In this document: one piece after another, positions 53,697 to 62,582 of the stretch
Numbering within the stretch: position 1 is the stretch's first letter
Layout: each line of letters starts with the position of its first letter
From: Desulfovibrio sp.
Lineage (GTDB): Bacteria > Desulfobacterota > Desulfovibrionia > Desulfovibrionales > Desulfovibrionaceae
Direction: 5' to 3'
Assembly (NCBI RefSeq): GCF_019422935.1
Contig: NZ_JAHZCJ010000001.1
Location: 1 to 64,000 of the forward strand
DNA: 64,000 bases
The notes under the pieces: model-generated
What the model was told of the DNA's origin: nothing
Seen by the model: only the letters and a program-made list of their open reading frames with translations
Database searches by the model: none
Program-made: the position numbers and the translations under genes

Positions 53697-54491
53697 ATGC
53701 AAGCAGGCATGTTTAGCGGACTTTTTGCCGCATTGACCACGGAACACCGCATGAATTTCATCGCCAATAATTTGGCGAACGTGAACACGCGTGGCTATAA
53801 ACGTGAGACAGTGGCGTTCAAAGATACCATGCCGACCTTTGCTTTTGACGAGATTCGGGAGCCGATTTTGAACCTCAAGTCTACGCCCCTGTTTCCCGAA
53901 CCGATGAATGCCGCAAGGGTTCGCTTGGCCGTTTCGCACACAGATTTTTCGCAAGGATCCATGCAATATACCGGCAACGATCTTGATGTTGCCATTAACG
54001 GCGACAACGCCTTTTTCCGGGTCACTACGCCTACGGGGCAGTATCTCACGCGCAACGGGGCTTTTGTGCTCAACGGCGATGGCGTCCTTATGACGCCGCA
54101 GGGCTACACCGTGCAAGGCGCTGGCGGCGTTATCAACGTCCCGGCTGGTACGCGTCATTTGCAGATCAGCGGCGATGGTCAGATACTTGCCGATGGCAAT
54201 GTTATTGACCAGTTGGCCCTGGTCAGCGTGAACAATCCGCAGAATCTTGAAAAAATGGGCGGCAACCTCTTTCGCCCGCGCGATGGTGTTCAGATTGCTG
54301 AAGGCAATGCCTACGACAATGGCGCGCGCGTCGAACAGGGCTTTACCGAAGCCGCCAATGTGGAAGTCGTGTCCGAAATGGTCAACATGATCGAAGTGCA
54401 GCGCCAGTTTGAAGCCTACCAAAAGGTCATGCAGACCTCAGACACGCTGGATCGCGCTGCCAACGAAAAAGTGGGCCGCCGCCAGGGTTAA
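53697..54491 (+). CDS. flgF: Flagellar basal-body rod protein FlgF (264 aa)
   Basis: The N-terminal MNFIANNLANVNTRGYKR rod-protein motif, the conserved middle TGNDLDVAINGDNAFFRV with YLTRNGAFVLNGDG, and the C-terminal VEVVSEMVNMIEVQRQFEAY helix are those of the flagellar rod/hook family. Placement just before flgG makes it FlgF. Ribosome site AAGGAG 8 bases before ATG 53697. Proximal-rod component, exported by the flagellar type III machine. Confidence 0.92.
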   Translation: MQAGMFSGLFAALTTEHRMNFIANNLANVNTRGYKRETVAFKDTMPTFAFDEIREPILNLKSTPLFPEPMNAARVRLAVSHTDFSQGSMQYTGNDLDVAINGDNAFFRVTTPTGQYLTRNGAFVLNGDGVLMTPQGYTVQGAGGVINVPAGTRHLQISGDGQILADGNVIDQLALVSVNNPQNLEKMGGNLFRPRDGVQIAEGNAYDNGARVEQGFTEAANVEVVSEMVNMIEVQRQFEAYQKVMQTSDTLDRAANEKVGRRQG

Positions 54492-54550
54492 CCGGTGATG
54501 GTTTAGCAGCAACCGGCAGCCGCGCTGGTTATGTATAAGGAGAAATTCCC

Positions 54551-55336
54551 ATGATGCGATCGCTTTGGACAGGCGCCACTGGCATGGTGGCCCAACAGCT
54601 CAATATCGACGTGATTTCAAACAACCTGGCCAACGTCAACACCACGGGCTTTAAAAAGAGCAGGGCCGAGTTTGAAGACCTCATGTACCAGACCATGCGT
54701 ATGGCTGGCGCCATCACCGAGGGTGACAACCGCCTGCCTGTAGGTATTCAGGTCGGTATGGGCGCTCGCCCCACGGCTGTGCACAAGTTTTTTACGCAGG
54801 GCGATTTTCAGAATACCGGCAACACTCTGGACGTAGCCATTGAAGGCGACGGCTTTTTCCAGGTGGATGTGAACGGCGAGCTCATGTACACGCGCGCCGG
54901 TTCCTTCAAGCTCAATCAGGACGGCACCGTGGTCACCGCCAACGGCTATATTCTGCAACCGCAGTTTGCCGTGCCCGCGCAAACCAAGACCATCTCCATT
55001 TCATCCTCCGGCCACATGGCGGCTCTGGATGCGCAGGGGCAGGAACTGGCCGGGGCCGAATTGCCGCTCTACACCTTTATCAATCCGGCGGGTCTTGATG
55101 CCCGCGGGCGCAACCTCTACACGCCCACCCAGGCTTCGGGTGATGCCACAGAAGGCGTGCCCGGCACAGACAATGTGGGTACCTTGGCGCAGGGTTTTCT
55201 GGAAATGTCCAACGTGGAAGTTGTGGACGAAATGGTGAACATGATTGTGGGCCAGCGCGCCTATGAAGTGAACTCAAAGTCCATCCAGACATCAGACTCC
55301 ATGCTTGGTATCGCTGTGCAGCTCAAGCGCAGCTAG
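54551..55336 (+). CDS. flgG: Flagellar distal-rod protein FlgG (261 aa)
   Basis: MMRSLWTGATGMVAQQLNID at the N-terminus is typical of FlgG; VISNNLANVNTTGFKKSRAE follows, then the D1 region GNTLDVAIEGDGFFQV, and VEVVDEMVNMIVGQRAYEVN near the C-terminus. Normal length (E. coli FlgG is 260 aa). GGAG lies upstream of the start. A 59-base gap follows flgF; same operon. Confidence 0.95.
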   Translation: MMRSLWTGATGMVAQQLNIDVISNNLANVNTTGFKKSRAEFEDLMYQTMRMAGAITEGDNRLPVGIQVGMGARPTAVHKFFTQGDFQNTGNTLDVAIEGDGFFQVDVNGELMYTRAGSFKLNQDGTVVTANGYILQPQFAVPAQTKTISISSSGHMAALDAQGQELAGAELPLYTFINPAGLDARGRNLYTPTQASGDATEGVPGTDNVGTLAQGFLEMSNVEVVDEMVNMIVGQRAYEVNSKSIQTSDSMLGIAVQLKRS

Positions 55337-55476
55337 GGCTGATTATTGTTGAAAATGTTTGTGTTGCGCTGATTTTGAAAAAATCCGCGCCACGAAAGGC
55401 TTGCCGGCAATGGCAGCAATGCTGCTCCGCTGTCAGGCAGGTGTTTGAGCGTGAAAATACTCCAGGGGTATGCGTC

Positions 55477-56706
55477 ATGCGGTTTTTGCAGGTCATATGG
55501 GCAATGCGGGATGGTCAGGTGCTGCCTTTGCGCGCGCTTCTGGCTGCGGCTCTGGTGTGCTGCCTGTGGGCTACGGCCACTGTGGCGGCCCCGCAGGGCG
55601 GCGTTTCCGGCGCCACCTGGCAGGACAATGACCGCAACCATCGCCGTTCGCCCAATCAGATAGTCACACAGTTGCGTACTCCCCAGGCGCAGGCAGGGCA
55701 AATGCCCCTTGCGGATGATGCGCAGGATCAGCGGGCCGCCAAGGCGCGCAACCAGCTTGCCGCAGGCGAAGCCCCAGTGGTGCAGGATGGACAACTGAAC
55801 ATGCTTGGCCCTGACGACTGGCGGATCAAAATCCTTTCAGCAGCGGTCACCAATTCAGATATGGTTTTGTTGGGGGATATTGCTGTTCCGCTGGGGCAGA
55901 TGGGGCAGGATACCTGGGCGCAACTGCGCGCGCAGCAGCTTTGGCCTGCGCCTCCGGAAGAAGGCAAACCCCTGCAGATCAGTCATTCCCGCCTTTCACA
56001 GGCTTTGCGGCAGGCCTTGGGCAAGGATGTTGCCGGGCGGTGTATTTTGCCATCTTCGCTGGTGATTCAGCGCGGGGGGCTGGTGTTTCATGAGGAAGAC
56101 CTGCGCTCCTACGTGGTCAAAAGTCTGACACCGCAATTGTCCGCCATGCCGGGGCAGGTGGAACTGAGCGATTTTCGGCTGCCGGATTACATTTTTTTGG
56201 CCCATGCGCAGCAGCGGGTGCAGCTTGAACCGGGCAAACTGTCGCCCGGCCGCGTGCCCTTGCGCTTTGCTGTGCAGGAAGTGGACGGCAATGTGCTCCG
56301 GCGCATTTCCGGCACGGTCAACCTCACGCTCTGGATAACGGCTCCTGCGGCATCGCGCCCCATGAACAAAGGGGAAGCCCTGGCGGCAGAGTCCGTCACC
56401 TTTATGAAGGTCAACGCCAGCCAGTTGCGTGATCTGCCGTGGGATGGGCGCGGCGGCCCCTGGCAGGTGAACCGCGCGCTGAATACCGGCGAGCCAATTT
56501 TGCAAAGCGACCTTGTGAGCCAGTTGATGGTAAGGCGCGGTGATGTGGTCAACCTCATCTATATAAAGGGCAACCTGCGCATTGCCACGCAGGCCCAGGC
56601 TCTGGCCGACGGCGAGCCGGGGGCCACCATTGCGGTACGGAATCTGCAAACCAAAAAACAGGTATACGCCATTGTCAAAGATGGCAGCACCGTGGAAATC
56701 CACTAG
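55477..56706 (+). CDS. flgA: FlgA, P-ring assembly chaperone (409 aa, long form)
   Basis: Start chosen at ATG 55477, giving a signal peptide (RALLAAALVCCLWATATVAA); the frame is open to 55375. The C-terminal third is a SAF domain (NKGEALAAESVTFMKV, LNTGEPILQSDLVS, RIATQAQALADGEPGATIAV), the FlgA hallmark. It is longer than E. coli FlgA because of an N-terminal insertion (about residues 40-110) rich in Gln and Ala. Periplasmic chaperone for the P ring. Lies between flgG and flgH in Desulfovibrio order. Confidence 0.88.
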   Translation: MRFLQVIWAMRDGQVLPLRALLAAALVCCLWATATVAAPQGGVSGATWQDNDRNHRRSPNQIVTQLRTPQAQAGQMPLADDAQDQRAAKARNQLAAGEAPVVQDGQLNMLGPDDWRIKILSAAVTNSDMVLLGDIAVPLGQMGQDTWAQLRAQQLWPAPPEEGKPLQISHSRLSQALRQALGKDVAGRCILPSSLVIQRGGLVFHEEDLRSYVVKSLTPQLSAMPGQVELSDFRLPDYIFLAHAQQRVQLEPGKLSPGRVPLRFAVQEVDGNVLRRISGTVNLTLWITAPAASRPMNKGEALAAESVTFMKVNASQLRDLPWDGRGGPWQVNRALNTGEPILQSDLVSQLMVRRGDVVNLIYIKGNLRIATQAQALADGEPGATIAVRNLQTKKQVYAIVKDGSTVEIH

Positions 56707-56733
56707 CGTTTAAAGGTGGAAGGAGAGGAGCAT

Positions 56734-57453
56734 ATGCAGGCACGATACATAATACCCGTTCTGGCGCTGAGCTACCTGTTTTGCGTCGCCTGCGGCGGCA
56801 GCCCAACCCGGCGACCTGCACTGCATCCGCCGGTAACGCCGCCACAGGAATATCGGCAGGAGGCCAATTCGGCCAACAATCCGGGGTCGATTTTTGCCGC
56901 CAGCGAAACAGATACCCTTTTTGAAGACAGCCGCGCCCGACGCGTCGGTGATATTGTTGTGGTCAAACTGGTGGAAAATACCAAGGCCCAGAACAAGGCG
57001 GAAACTACAGCCAACAAGAAAGGCTCCAACGATTACGAGGTTTCCGCAATGTTCAATAGGGATCACGCAGGCTTCATTCCCTTTGTTCCCGTGGGGCCGC
57101 AGCCTGCGGTGGGCTTGCCTGTCCTGAATACAGGGTCTACCAGCGGTCTGACGGCCACGGGCAAGACCAAGCGTGAGAACTACGTGACCACCTCGCTGGC
57201 CACGCGTGTGCTCCGCGTGTTGCCGGGCGGCCTGATGGAAATTGAGGGCGCTCGCGAAATCCGCGTTAACGAAGAAACAGAGTATATGGTTGTGCGCGGC
57301 ATGATCCGCTCCAAGGACGTCAGCGCCGACAACAGCGTTCTTTCCACCCAGATTGCGGACGCAAGCATTGAATACTACGGCAAGGGCGTGCTGGCCGACA
57401 AGCAGAAGCCCGGCTGGTTCTCACGGCTTATGGATAACGTCTGGCCCTTCTAG
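56734..57453 (+). CDS. flgH: Flagellar L-ring lipoprotein FlgH (239 aa)
   Basis: Start at ATG 56734 after GGAGAGG; signal peptide with lipobox LFCVAC. SIFAASETDTLFEDSRARRV, GDIVVVKLVENTKAQNKAET and LPGGLMEIEGAREIRVNEET are FlgH signatures. Forms the outer-membrane L ring. In Desulfovibrio flgH is normally followed by flgI and flgJ; here a hairpin terminator and unrelated genes follow. Confidence 0.93.
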   Translation: MQARYIIPVLALSYLFCVACGGSPTRRPALHPPVTPPQEYRQEANSANNPGSIFAASETDTLFEDSRARRVGDIVVVKLVENTKAQNKAETTANKKGSNDYEVSAMFNRDHAGFIPFVPVGPQPAVGLPVLNTGSTSGLTATGKTKRENYVTTSLATRVLRVLPGGLMEIEGAREIRVNEETEYMVVRGMIRSKDVSADNSVLSTQIADASIEYYGKGVLADKQKPGWFSRLMDNVWPF

Positions 57454-57485
57454 GCGCTTCATCCATCGTTCGGGATGATACCTGC

Positions 57486-57522
57486 ACACCCCGTCAGCGC
57501 GGCATGCGTTGGCGGGGTGTTT
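57486..57522 (+). terminator. Hairpin after flgH
   Basis: ACACCCCG, a GC-rich loop, CGGGGTGT, then TTGCGTG: an 8-bp stem with a weak T tract, 33 bases after the flgH stop. Probably ends the flagellar transcript here. Confidence 0.55.
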
Positions 57523-57845
57523 GCGTGAAGTCACCAGAAAAACGGCAAATCAGCCAGATGTCTTCTGTGGGCTAATGCTCTTGGTTCCTGATTACAAAGG
57601 GCTAAAAAATTGTAGAAAAATAGTCGTTATTTTTTACTATTATATTTAGCTAGTTACCTGGGCGGATAAAAAGAAATGCGTAAAAAATATGTGAAAAATT
57701 GCGCAGCTCCTTGACCTAAGGATTCTTCCATTCTATGTTGATCGCAGTTCATTGAGCCCGTAGGCTGAAGAGTAAGGGGCCTGCGCCGAAGCCCTTTGCT
57801 TGTTTTGTCTGTGCCCCGCAGGGGTTTTGTGGGCAAAAACAAAAA

Positions 57846-57872
57846 AGCTCCTGAATCTTGCGATCCAGGAGC
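57846..57872 (-). terminator. Hairpin with U-run, leftward
   Basis: Read leftward: GCTCCTGGATC, GCAA loop, GATTCAGGAGC, then TTTTTTGTTTTT. A textbook terminator for a leftward transcript; it could end the structured RNA if that is on the minus strand. Confidence 0.7.
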
Positions 57873-58025
57873 CCCGGCGGAGAGTGGATTCAAACACCCG
57901 TCTGGCGTGCCAGTTTCGGAGTGTCCATATACAAGTGTCAGCGTCATAAGGCGTTGACGTTCTTGTTGGTTTTTCCAGCCTCCTCCTGCGAACCAGACTG
58001 TTCTGCCGCAGTCTGGTTCCTATCC

Positions 58026-58057
58026 AAGCCCCTCCGTTACCCACGGGGGGCTTTTTT
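58026..58057 (+). terminator. Rho-independent terminator, rightward
   Basis: AAGCCCC, a loop containing CGTTACCCACG, GGGGCTT, then TTTTTT-ATT. Ends any rightward transcript from the promoter at 57711. Confidence 0.7.
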
Positions 58058-58380
58058 ATTAGCATGCTCATGTTAAAACGCCAAGCCCTGTCTTTTCTCT
58101 ATTTCTTCTTTGATAAAAAAGTAACAATTCCATTCTTATAACGGCTTGGTTGTCAAAATCGCCGTGTTGCTGTCGCGTTCCTGGCGTAAACTGGCTTTGG
58201 CCGGGCAGCAGGCGGCAGATACTGTTGCACTGAATTAAACGGGCGCTGAGTTTTGCGCATGTAGGGTTTGCATTTCCACTGGCGGCAAGCTCTCTGGCCG
58301 TATTGCGCACGGTGGACGCAGGGCGTATAGTAGAGAACGTTTGTCGTAACCTTCAACCCTGCGGCGGCATGCCGCTTGAT

Positions 58381-59172
58381 ATGACTGTACATGAAATTCG
58401 CGCTCGGCTGGCGGCAGACAAGGCCACAGTTGGCACATGGCTGCAATTGCCCTCGCCTGACGTGGCCGAGCTTATGGCCCGCGCCGGTTATGACTGGGTT
58501 GCTGTTGATATGGAACACGGCTCTTTTGGCCGCACCGGGCTGCCGGATGTTTTTCGCGCCATCGAATGCGGCGGCGCGGCTCCTTTCGCGCGTCTTGGTG
58601 AAGCCAGTAAAACCCAGATCAAGGCCGCGCTGGAAGCCGGGGCTCAGGGGCTGATCTTCCCCATGATTGAAAGCCGCGCGCAGCTTGACCGGGCCATTGA
58701 TCTTTCAGTGTACCCGGGGCAGGACACCTGGCGGGCTGCGGGTGAAACCGCGCCCGAATACCGCGGCGTGGGATACTGCCGGGCCAACGTGTTTGGCAAA
58801 AATTTTGACGAGTACCGCGCCAGCCGCGCGCCCGAGATATTTTTGGTGGCCCAGATCGAGCACATCCGCGCTGTGGAAAATCTGGAGGCCATTCTGGCGC
58901 ATCCCCGTCTGGACGCCATCATGGTCGGCCCTTACGACCTCTCCGGCTCCATGGGGCTTACGGGCCAGTTTGACCACCCGGACTTCAAAGCTGCGATGGC
59001 GCGGATTGCCCAAGGTTGCGCCAAGGCAGGCGCCCGCATGGGCCTGCACATTGTGCAGCCTGACCCTGCGGAGCTTGCGCGGCAGATTGCCGCAGGCAGC
59101 CGCTTTATCGCTTATGGTATTGATTCGGTCTTTTTGTGGCGGGCGGCTGAACGCCCCAATTCGGGAGAATAA
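58381..59172 (+). CDS. HpcH/HpaI-family aldolase (263 aa)
   Basis: Start taken at ATG 58381 (MTVHEIRARL); the frame is open to 58303. GTWLQLPSPDVAELMARAGY at the N-terminus, then WVAVDMEHGSFG, then GAQGLIFPMIES and AQIEHIRAVENLEAI give the family core with the metal-binding Glu/Asp and catalytic His/Arg positions present. The family cleaves or forms 2-keto-3-deoxy acids from pyruvate and an aldehyde. The following genes (SDR, KdsB-like, acyltransferase, HAD) suggest a 3-deoxy-ulosonic sugar is the product. Stop overlaps nothing; the SDR gene starts 2 bases later. Confidence 0.82.
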   Translation: MTVHEIRARLAADKATVGTWLQLPSPDVAELMARAGYDWVAVDMEHGSFGRTGLPDVFRAIECGGAAPFARLGEASKTQIKAALEAGAQGLIFPMIESRAQLDRAIDLSVYPGQDTWRAAGETAPEYRGVGYCRANVFGKNFDEYRASRAPEIFLVAQIEHIRAVENLEAILAHPRLDAIMVGPYDLSGSMGLTGQFDHPDFKAAMARIAQGCAKAGARMGLHIVQPDPAELARQIAAGSRFIAYGIDSVFLWRAAERPNSGE

Positions 59173-59174
59173 CT

Positions 59175-60089
59175 GTGAATATTACCGTCTTTGGCGGGTC
59201 CGGCTTTCTGGGCTCGCATATCTGCGACAAGCTTTCTGAAGCCGGGCATGCGGTCACCATTGTTGACCTGCATCCCTCGCCCTTTTTGCGGCCCGACCAG
59301 ACCATGCTTGCAGGCAATATTCTGGATGAAGAAACCGTCAACCGCGCCGTAGCCGGTGCGGATATGGTCTTCAACTACGCTGGCATTGCCGACATCGGCG
59401 AGGCCAATAACCGCCCGGTGGATACTGCGCGCATCAACGTGCTGGGCAACGTCATGGTGCTTGAGGCCTGCCGCAAGGCTGGCGTAAAGCGCTATGTTTT
59501 TGCCAGTTCCCTGTACGTGTACGGCAAGTCCGGCGGTTTTTACCGTTGCAGCAAACAGGCCTGCGAACTGTATATCGAAAACTATCAGGCCATGCACAAC
59601 CTGCCGTACACCATCCTGCGTTACGGCTCGCTGTACGGCCCGCGTTCCGATCGCCGCAACGCCATCAACAGGTTTGTTTACGAGGCGCTTGCCAACGGCA
59701 CCATCACCTACTACGGAGCGCCCACGGCCCTGCGCGAATACGTGCACGTGGACGATGCCTCGGCAGCCACCCTGGCCGTGCTTGATCCCGAGTTTGAAAA
59801 CCAGAACATCATCATTTCGGGCAACCAGCCCATGCGCGTGGGCGATCTGTTCAAGATGATCGGTGAAATGCTCGGCAAGGAACTGACCATCAATTATCAA
59901 AATGATCCCAACAGCGGGCATTATCAGGTCACACCGTATGCATTTATGCCCAAGGTGGGCCGCAAGCTGGTGCCGCCGCTGACCGTTGATTTGGGGCAGG
60001 GCATCCTGCGCGTGATGGAAGAGGAACACAAGGAGCTGCACCCCGAGCTGGCGTCTGAGGGCGGGTACCTCGTATCCACTGACGACTAG
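59175..60089 (+). CDS. NAD-dependent sugar epimerase/dehydratase, SDR (304 aa)
   Basis: Extended SDR: the Rossmann motif GGSGFLGSHI, then the catalytic FASSLYVYG with Y-x3-K in FYRCSKQA, and RYGSLYGPRSDRRNAINRFV for substrate binding; an EYVHVDD segment is also typical. Acts on an NDP- or free sugar in the cytoplasm. Starts 2 bases after the aldolase stop, so certainly co-transcribed. Confidence 0.88.
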   Translation: MNITVFGGSGFLGSHICDKLSEAGHAVTIVDLHPSPFLRPDQTMLAGNILDEETVNRAVAGADMVFNYAGIADIGEANNRPVDTARINVLGNVMVLEACRKAGVKRYVFASSLYVYGKSGGFYRCSKQACELYIENYQAMHNLPYTILRYGSLYGPRSDRRNAINRFVYEALANGTITYYGAPTALREYVHVDDASAATLAVLDPEFENQNIIISGNQPMRVGDLFKMIGEMLGKELTINYQNDPNSGHYQVTPYAFMPKVGRKLVPPLTVDLGQGILRVMEEEHKELHPELASEGGYLVSTDD

Positions 60090-60191
60090 ACCTGGGAACG
60101 GCTGTTGCCGCAAGGGCCTGCGCCCGTTTGCGGCATGATTGGATGCAGTTTTTTACGCACACAAATTATCGAGGCCATAAGGAGCCGTCAG

Positions 60192-60962
60192 ATGAACATC
60201 ATTGCCATCATTCCCGCGCGTATGGGTTCCAGCCGTTACCCCGGCAAACCGCTCGCCCTTATCCACAACGTTCCCATGGTGGGGCATGTGGCCTTTCGCA
60301 CGGCCATGAGCAAGTGCCTTTCCGCCACCTATGTGGCCACCTGCGACGAGATCATTGAAAATTACTGCAAGGACGCCGGGCTCAAGAGCGTCATGACGGG
60401 CGACCATCACGTGCGCTGCTCCACGCGCACCGCAGAAGCCCTGCTGAAGATCGAAGCCGCCACCGGTCAGAAGGCCGACATCGTGGTCATGGTGCAGGGC
60501 GATGAACCCATGGTGCGCCCCGAAATGATCGATGCCGCCGTGGCCCCCATGCTGGCTGACCCTTCCATCAACGTGGTCAACCTCATGGCCGATATGGATA
60601 CCCTTGAGGAATTTGAAGATCCCAACGAAGTCAAGGTCGTTGTGGACCACTGCAACAATGCGCTCTATTTCTCGCGTGAGCCCATTCCTTCGCGCAAAAA
60701 GGGTTCGGACAAGGTGCCCATGCGCAAGCAGGTCTGCATCATTCCCTTCCGCCGCGACTATCTGCTGCACTTCAACGAAATGCCCGAAAGCCCCCTGGAA
60801 ATTTATGAATCCGTGGACATGATGCGCATTCTCGAGCACGGCGAAAAGGTGCACATGGTGCCCACCGACTGCCGCTCGTGGAGCGTGGACACCCCTGAAG
60901 ATCTGGCCCGCGTGGCCCGCCTTATGGAAGGCGACGATCTTATGAAGGAATACCGCAAGTAA
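60192..60962 (+). CDS. KdsB-like CMP-sugar cytidylyltransferase (256 aa)
   Basis: IAIIPARMGSSRYPGKPLA is the nucleotide-binding signature of CMP-Kdo synthetase; VMVQGDEPMVRPEMIDAAV and LEIYESVDMMRILEHG are further family motifs. Start ATG 60192 with GGAG upstream; the frame is open to 60105. Activates a 3-deoxy-ulosonic acid as CMP-sugar. Because it sits with an aldolase, an SDR, an acyltransferase and a HAD phosphatase, it may serve a Kdo-like surface sugar rather than housekeeping lipid A Kdo; that is inference. Confidence 0.85.
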   Translation: MNIIAIIPARMGSSRYPGKPLALIHNVPMVGHVAFRTAMSKCLSATYVATCDEIIENYCKDAGLKSVMTGDHHVRCSTRTAEALLKIEAATGQKADIVVMVQGDEPMVRPEMIDAAVAPMLADPSINVVNLMADMDTLEEFEDPNEVKVVVDHCNNALYFSREPIPSRKKGSDKVPMRKQVCIIPFRRDYLLHFNEMPESPLEIYESVDMMRILEHGEKVHMVPTDCRSWSVDTPEDLARVARLMEGDDLMKEYRK

Positions 60963-61778
60963 ATGGCGGGCGAGCTTAATTCCGCCCCCGCACAAGGGGA
61001 CAAGGCCGCTGACGGTTCAACAAGCGCAAGCGCCGTGGGGGCACAAGCCCACGGCGCTGCCGCCGAAACTTTGGTATCGGCAGAACAGTCTGACCATGCC
61101 GAAGCTCAGCCCGAAGCGCAGTCAGGAGCCAAGGCCGAACATAAGGCAGCACAGCTAAAGCCGCATGCAGGGCCCGGGCTGTTCAGCCGCGTGTCTGCGG
61201 CGCTTGAAGAACTGTGGCTGGCCGCCTTTGCCTGGATCCCCACGCCGTTGGGTATTGCCTTGCGCCTGTTTGCCTGGCGGTGGCTTTTTAAAAGCTGTGG
61301 CTCGGCGCGTTTTGGCACGGGCCTGAGCCTGGCGGGCTGCCGCAATATGCAGATTGGCAACGGCGTGCGCATGGGGCGCGGCTGTTTTGTTACCGCCTCT
61401 GACGGCGAACTGGTGCTGCACGACTGCGTGGCTCTCTCGCCCAATGTGCATGTGGGGGCAGATGCGGGCCGCATAGAAATCGGCGCGCAAACCGCCGTGG
61501 GGCCGGGCACGGTTATCCGCGCGGCCAACCACTGCATTGCGCGTCAGGATGTGCCGATCATGCACCAGGGGCATGTCCCCGGTCAGATTATTATTGAAGA
61601 AGACGTGTGGATCGGCGCCAACTGCGTCATTACGCCAGATGTGCGCATTGGCCGCGGAGCTGTGGTGGGCGCTGGCGCGGTGGTCACGCGCAATGTGGCC
61701 CCCTTCAGCATCGTGGGCGGTGTTCCGGCCAAGCTTATCGGCATGCGCGGGCAGGGCGGTCAGAAGCACTGGGATTAA
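60963..61778 (+). CDS. Hexapeptide-repeat (LbH) acyltransferase (271 aa)
   Basis: ATG follows the previous stop directly. Residues 1-70 are Ala/Gln-rich low complexity. The C-terminal 150 residues are left-handed beta-helix repeats: IGNGVRMGRGCFV, IEIGAQTAVGPGTVI, IIIEEDVWIGANCVI, RIGRGAVVGAGAVV, ending SIVGGVPAKLIG with HCIARQ as the candidate catalytic His region. Likely O-acetyltransferase in the same surface-sugar pathway. A hydrophobic patch (residues 86-105) may associate with the membrane. Confidence 0.82.
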   Translation: MAGELNSAPAQGDKAADGSTSASAVGAQAHGAAAETLVSAEQSDHAEAQPEAQSGAKAEHKAAQLKPHAGPGLFSRVSAALEELWLAAFAWIPTPLGIALRLFAWRWLFKSCGSARFGTGLSLAGCRNMQIGNGVRMGRGCFVTASDGELVLHDCVALSPNVHVGADAGRIEIGAQTAVGPGTVIRAANHCIARQDVPIMHQGHVPGQIIIEEDVWIGANCVITPDVRIGRGAVVGAGAVVTRNVAPFSIVGGVPAKLIGMRGQGGQKHWD

Positions 61779-61857
61779 TGGGAGCCTTTCATGCTGAAGC
61801 GCTCTGGCAAGATGGGGCCATGCCGCCCCGGAATCGAACAGCTTTTCAAGGAATATT

Positions 61858-62493
61858 ATGTCACTGCAATGCCTTGTTTTTGACTGCGATGGCGTCATTC
61901 TTGACAGCGTGCCCGTGAAAACACGGGCCTTTGGCCGTCTGATGGAACCGTTTGGCCCCGAGGCGCGCGACCGCTTTTTGATGTACCACAAGGTGCACGG
62001 CGGCGTGAGCCGTTACAAGAAGTTTGAGTGGTTTTATGAAGATGTGCTGGGCAAGACCATAACCCCTGAGGAATCAGAGGCGCTTGGCAACCGCTTTGCC
62101 GAATATGTGCTGGACGAACTGCGCCGTTGCGAGCTGATACCCGGCATTCAGGAAACGCTTGATTCCTGGCGCGGCAAGCTGCCCATGTTTGTCTGCTCCG
62201 GCGCGCCGCACGAAGAAGTGCTGGCCGTGCTGCGCGAGCGCAAGCTGGATGGCTACTTTGACGCCATCCACGGCTCCCCGCCAGCCAAGGCAGTGCTGCT
62301 GGCGCAGATTGTGAACAGGCAGAAGCTTGACCCCGCCGATGTGCTCATGGTGGGCGACGCCCCCACAGACAGGGACGCAGCCGAAACCGTGGGTACGCTG
62401 TTTTACGGCGTGGGGCCAGAACTCAAGGGCGGCTCGTTCCCCTGGGGCGACGACCTCACGGGCCTGAACACCTGGATAGCTGCCCGCGCCTAG
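61858..62493 (+). CDS. HAD-superfamily hydrolase, phosphoglycolate-phosphatase-like (211 aa)
   Basis: FDCDGVILDS (nucleophile Asp9, Asp11), the cap domain, then PMFVCSGAPHEEV (motif II), KAVLL (motif III Lys) and VLMVGDAPTDRDAAE (motif IV) are complete. A small cytosolic phosphatase that fits removal of phosphate before CMP activation. AAGGA before ATG 61858. Confidence 0.85.
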   Translation: MSLQCLVFDCDGVILDSVPVKTRAFGRLMEPFGPEARDRFLMYHKVHGGVSRYKKFEWFYEDVLGKTITPEESEALGNRFAEYVLDELRRCELIPGIQETLDSWRGKLPMFVCSGAPHEEVLAVLRERKLDGYFDAIHGSPPAKAVLLAQIVNRQKLDPADVLMVGDAPTDRDAAETVGTLFYGVGPELKGGSFPWGDDLTGLNTWIAARA

Positions 62494-62537
62494 GTATCCT
62501 GCCTACTGGCAGATTTACAACTCCTTGTAACCACTAC

Positions 62538-62568
62538 TGAACGTCCTGCCTTACAATGCGGGACGTTC
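62538..62568 (+). terminator. Hairpin between HAD and lipoprotein genes
   Basis: GAACGTCCTGC, 8-base loop, GCGGGACGTTC: an 11-bp stem with one wobble pair, immediately before the lipoprotein gene and ending 15 bases before its start. Terminator without a clear T-run. Confidence 0.5.
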
Positions 62569-62582
62569 GCTCATATACGCCG

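Larger units (their letters stand above)
57711..58057 (+). ncRNA. Candidate structured RNA locus between flgH and the aldolase gene
   Basis: A sigma-70-type promoter (TTGACC at 57711, 17-base spacer, TATGTT at 57734) is followed by about 310 bases without a believable gene and with many stems: GCTCCTGAATC/GATCCAGGAGC near 57846-57872; a long stem around CTGGC/GCCAG (57883-57932) with closing pairs GTGGA/TCCAT; and an 11-bp perfect inverted repeat (57990-58019). It ends at a terminator at 58026-58057. Read the other way, the 57846 stem is followed by TTTTTTG, so a minus-strand RNA is also possible. Not recognised as tmRNA, 6S or SRP RNA; direction is unsure. Confidence 0.35.

Noticed and set aside
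57878..57975. Possible tRNA-Ser or tRNA-Sec on the minus strand
   Set aside because: The 3' tail looks tRNA-like (TTTGAATCC, CTCTCCGCC) but the T-stem mispairs and there is no matching 5' acceptor strand.
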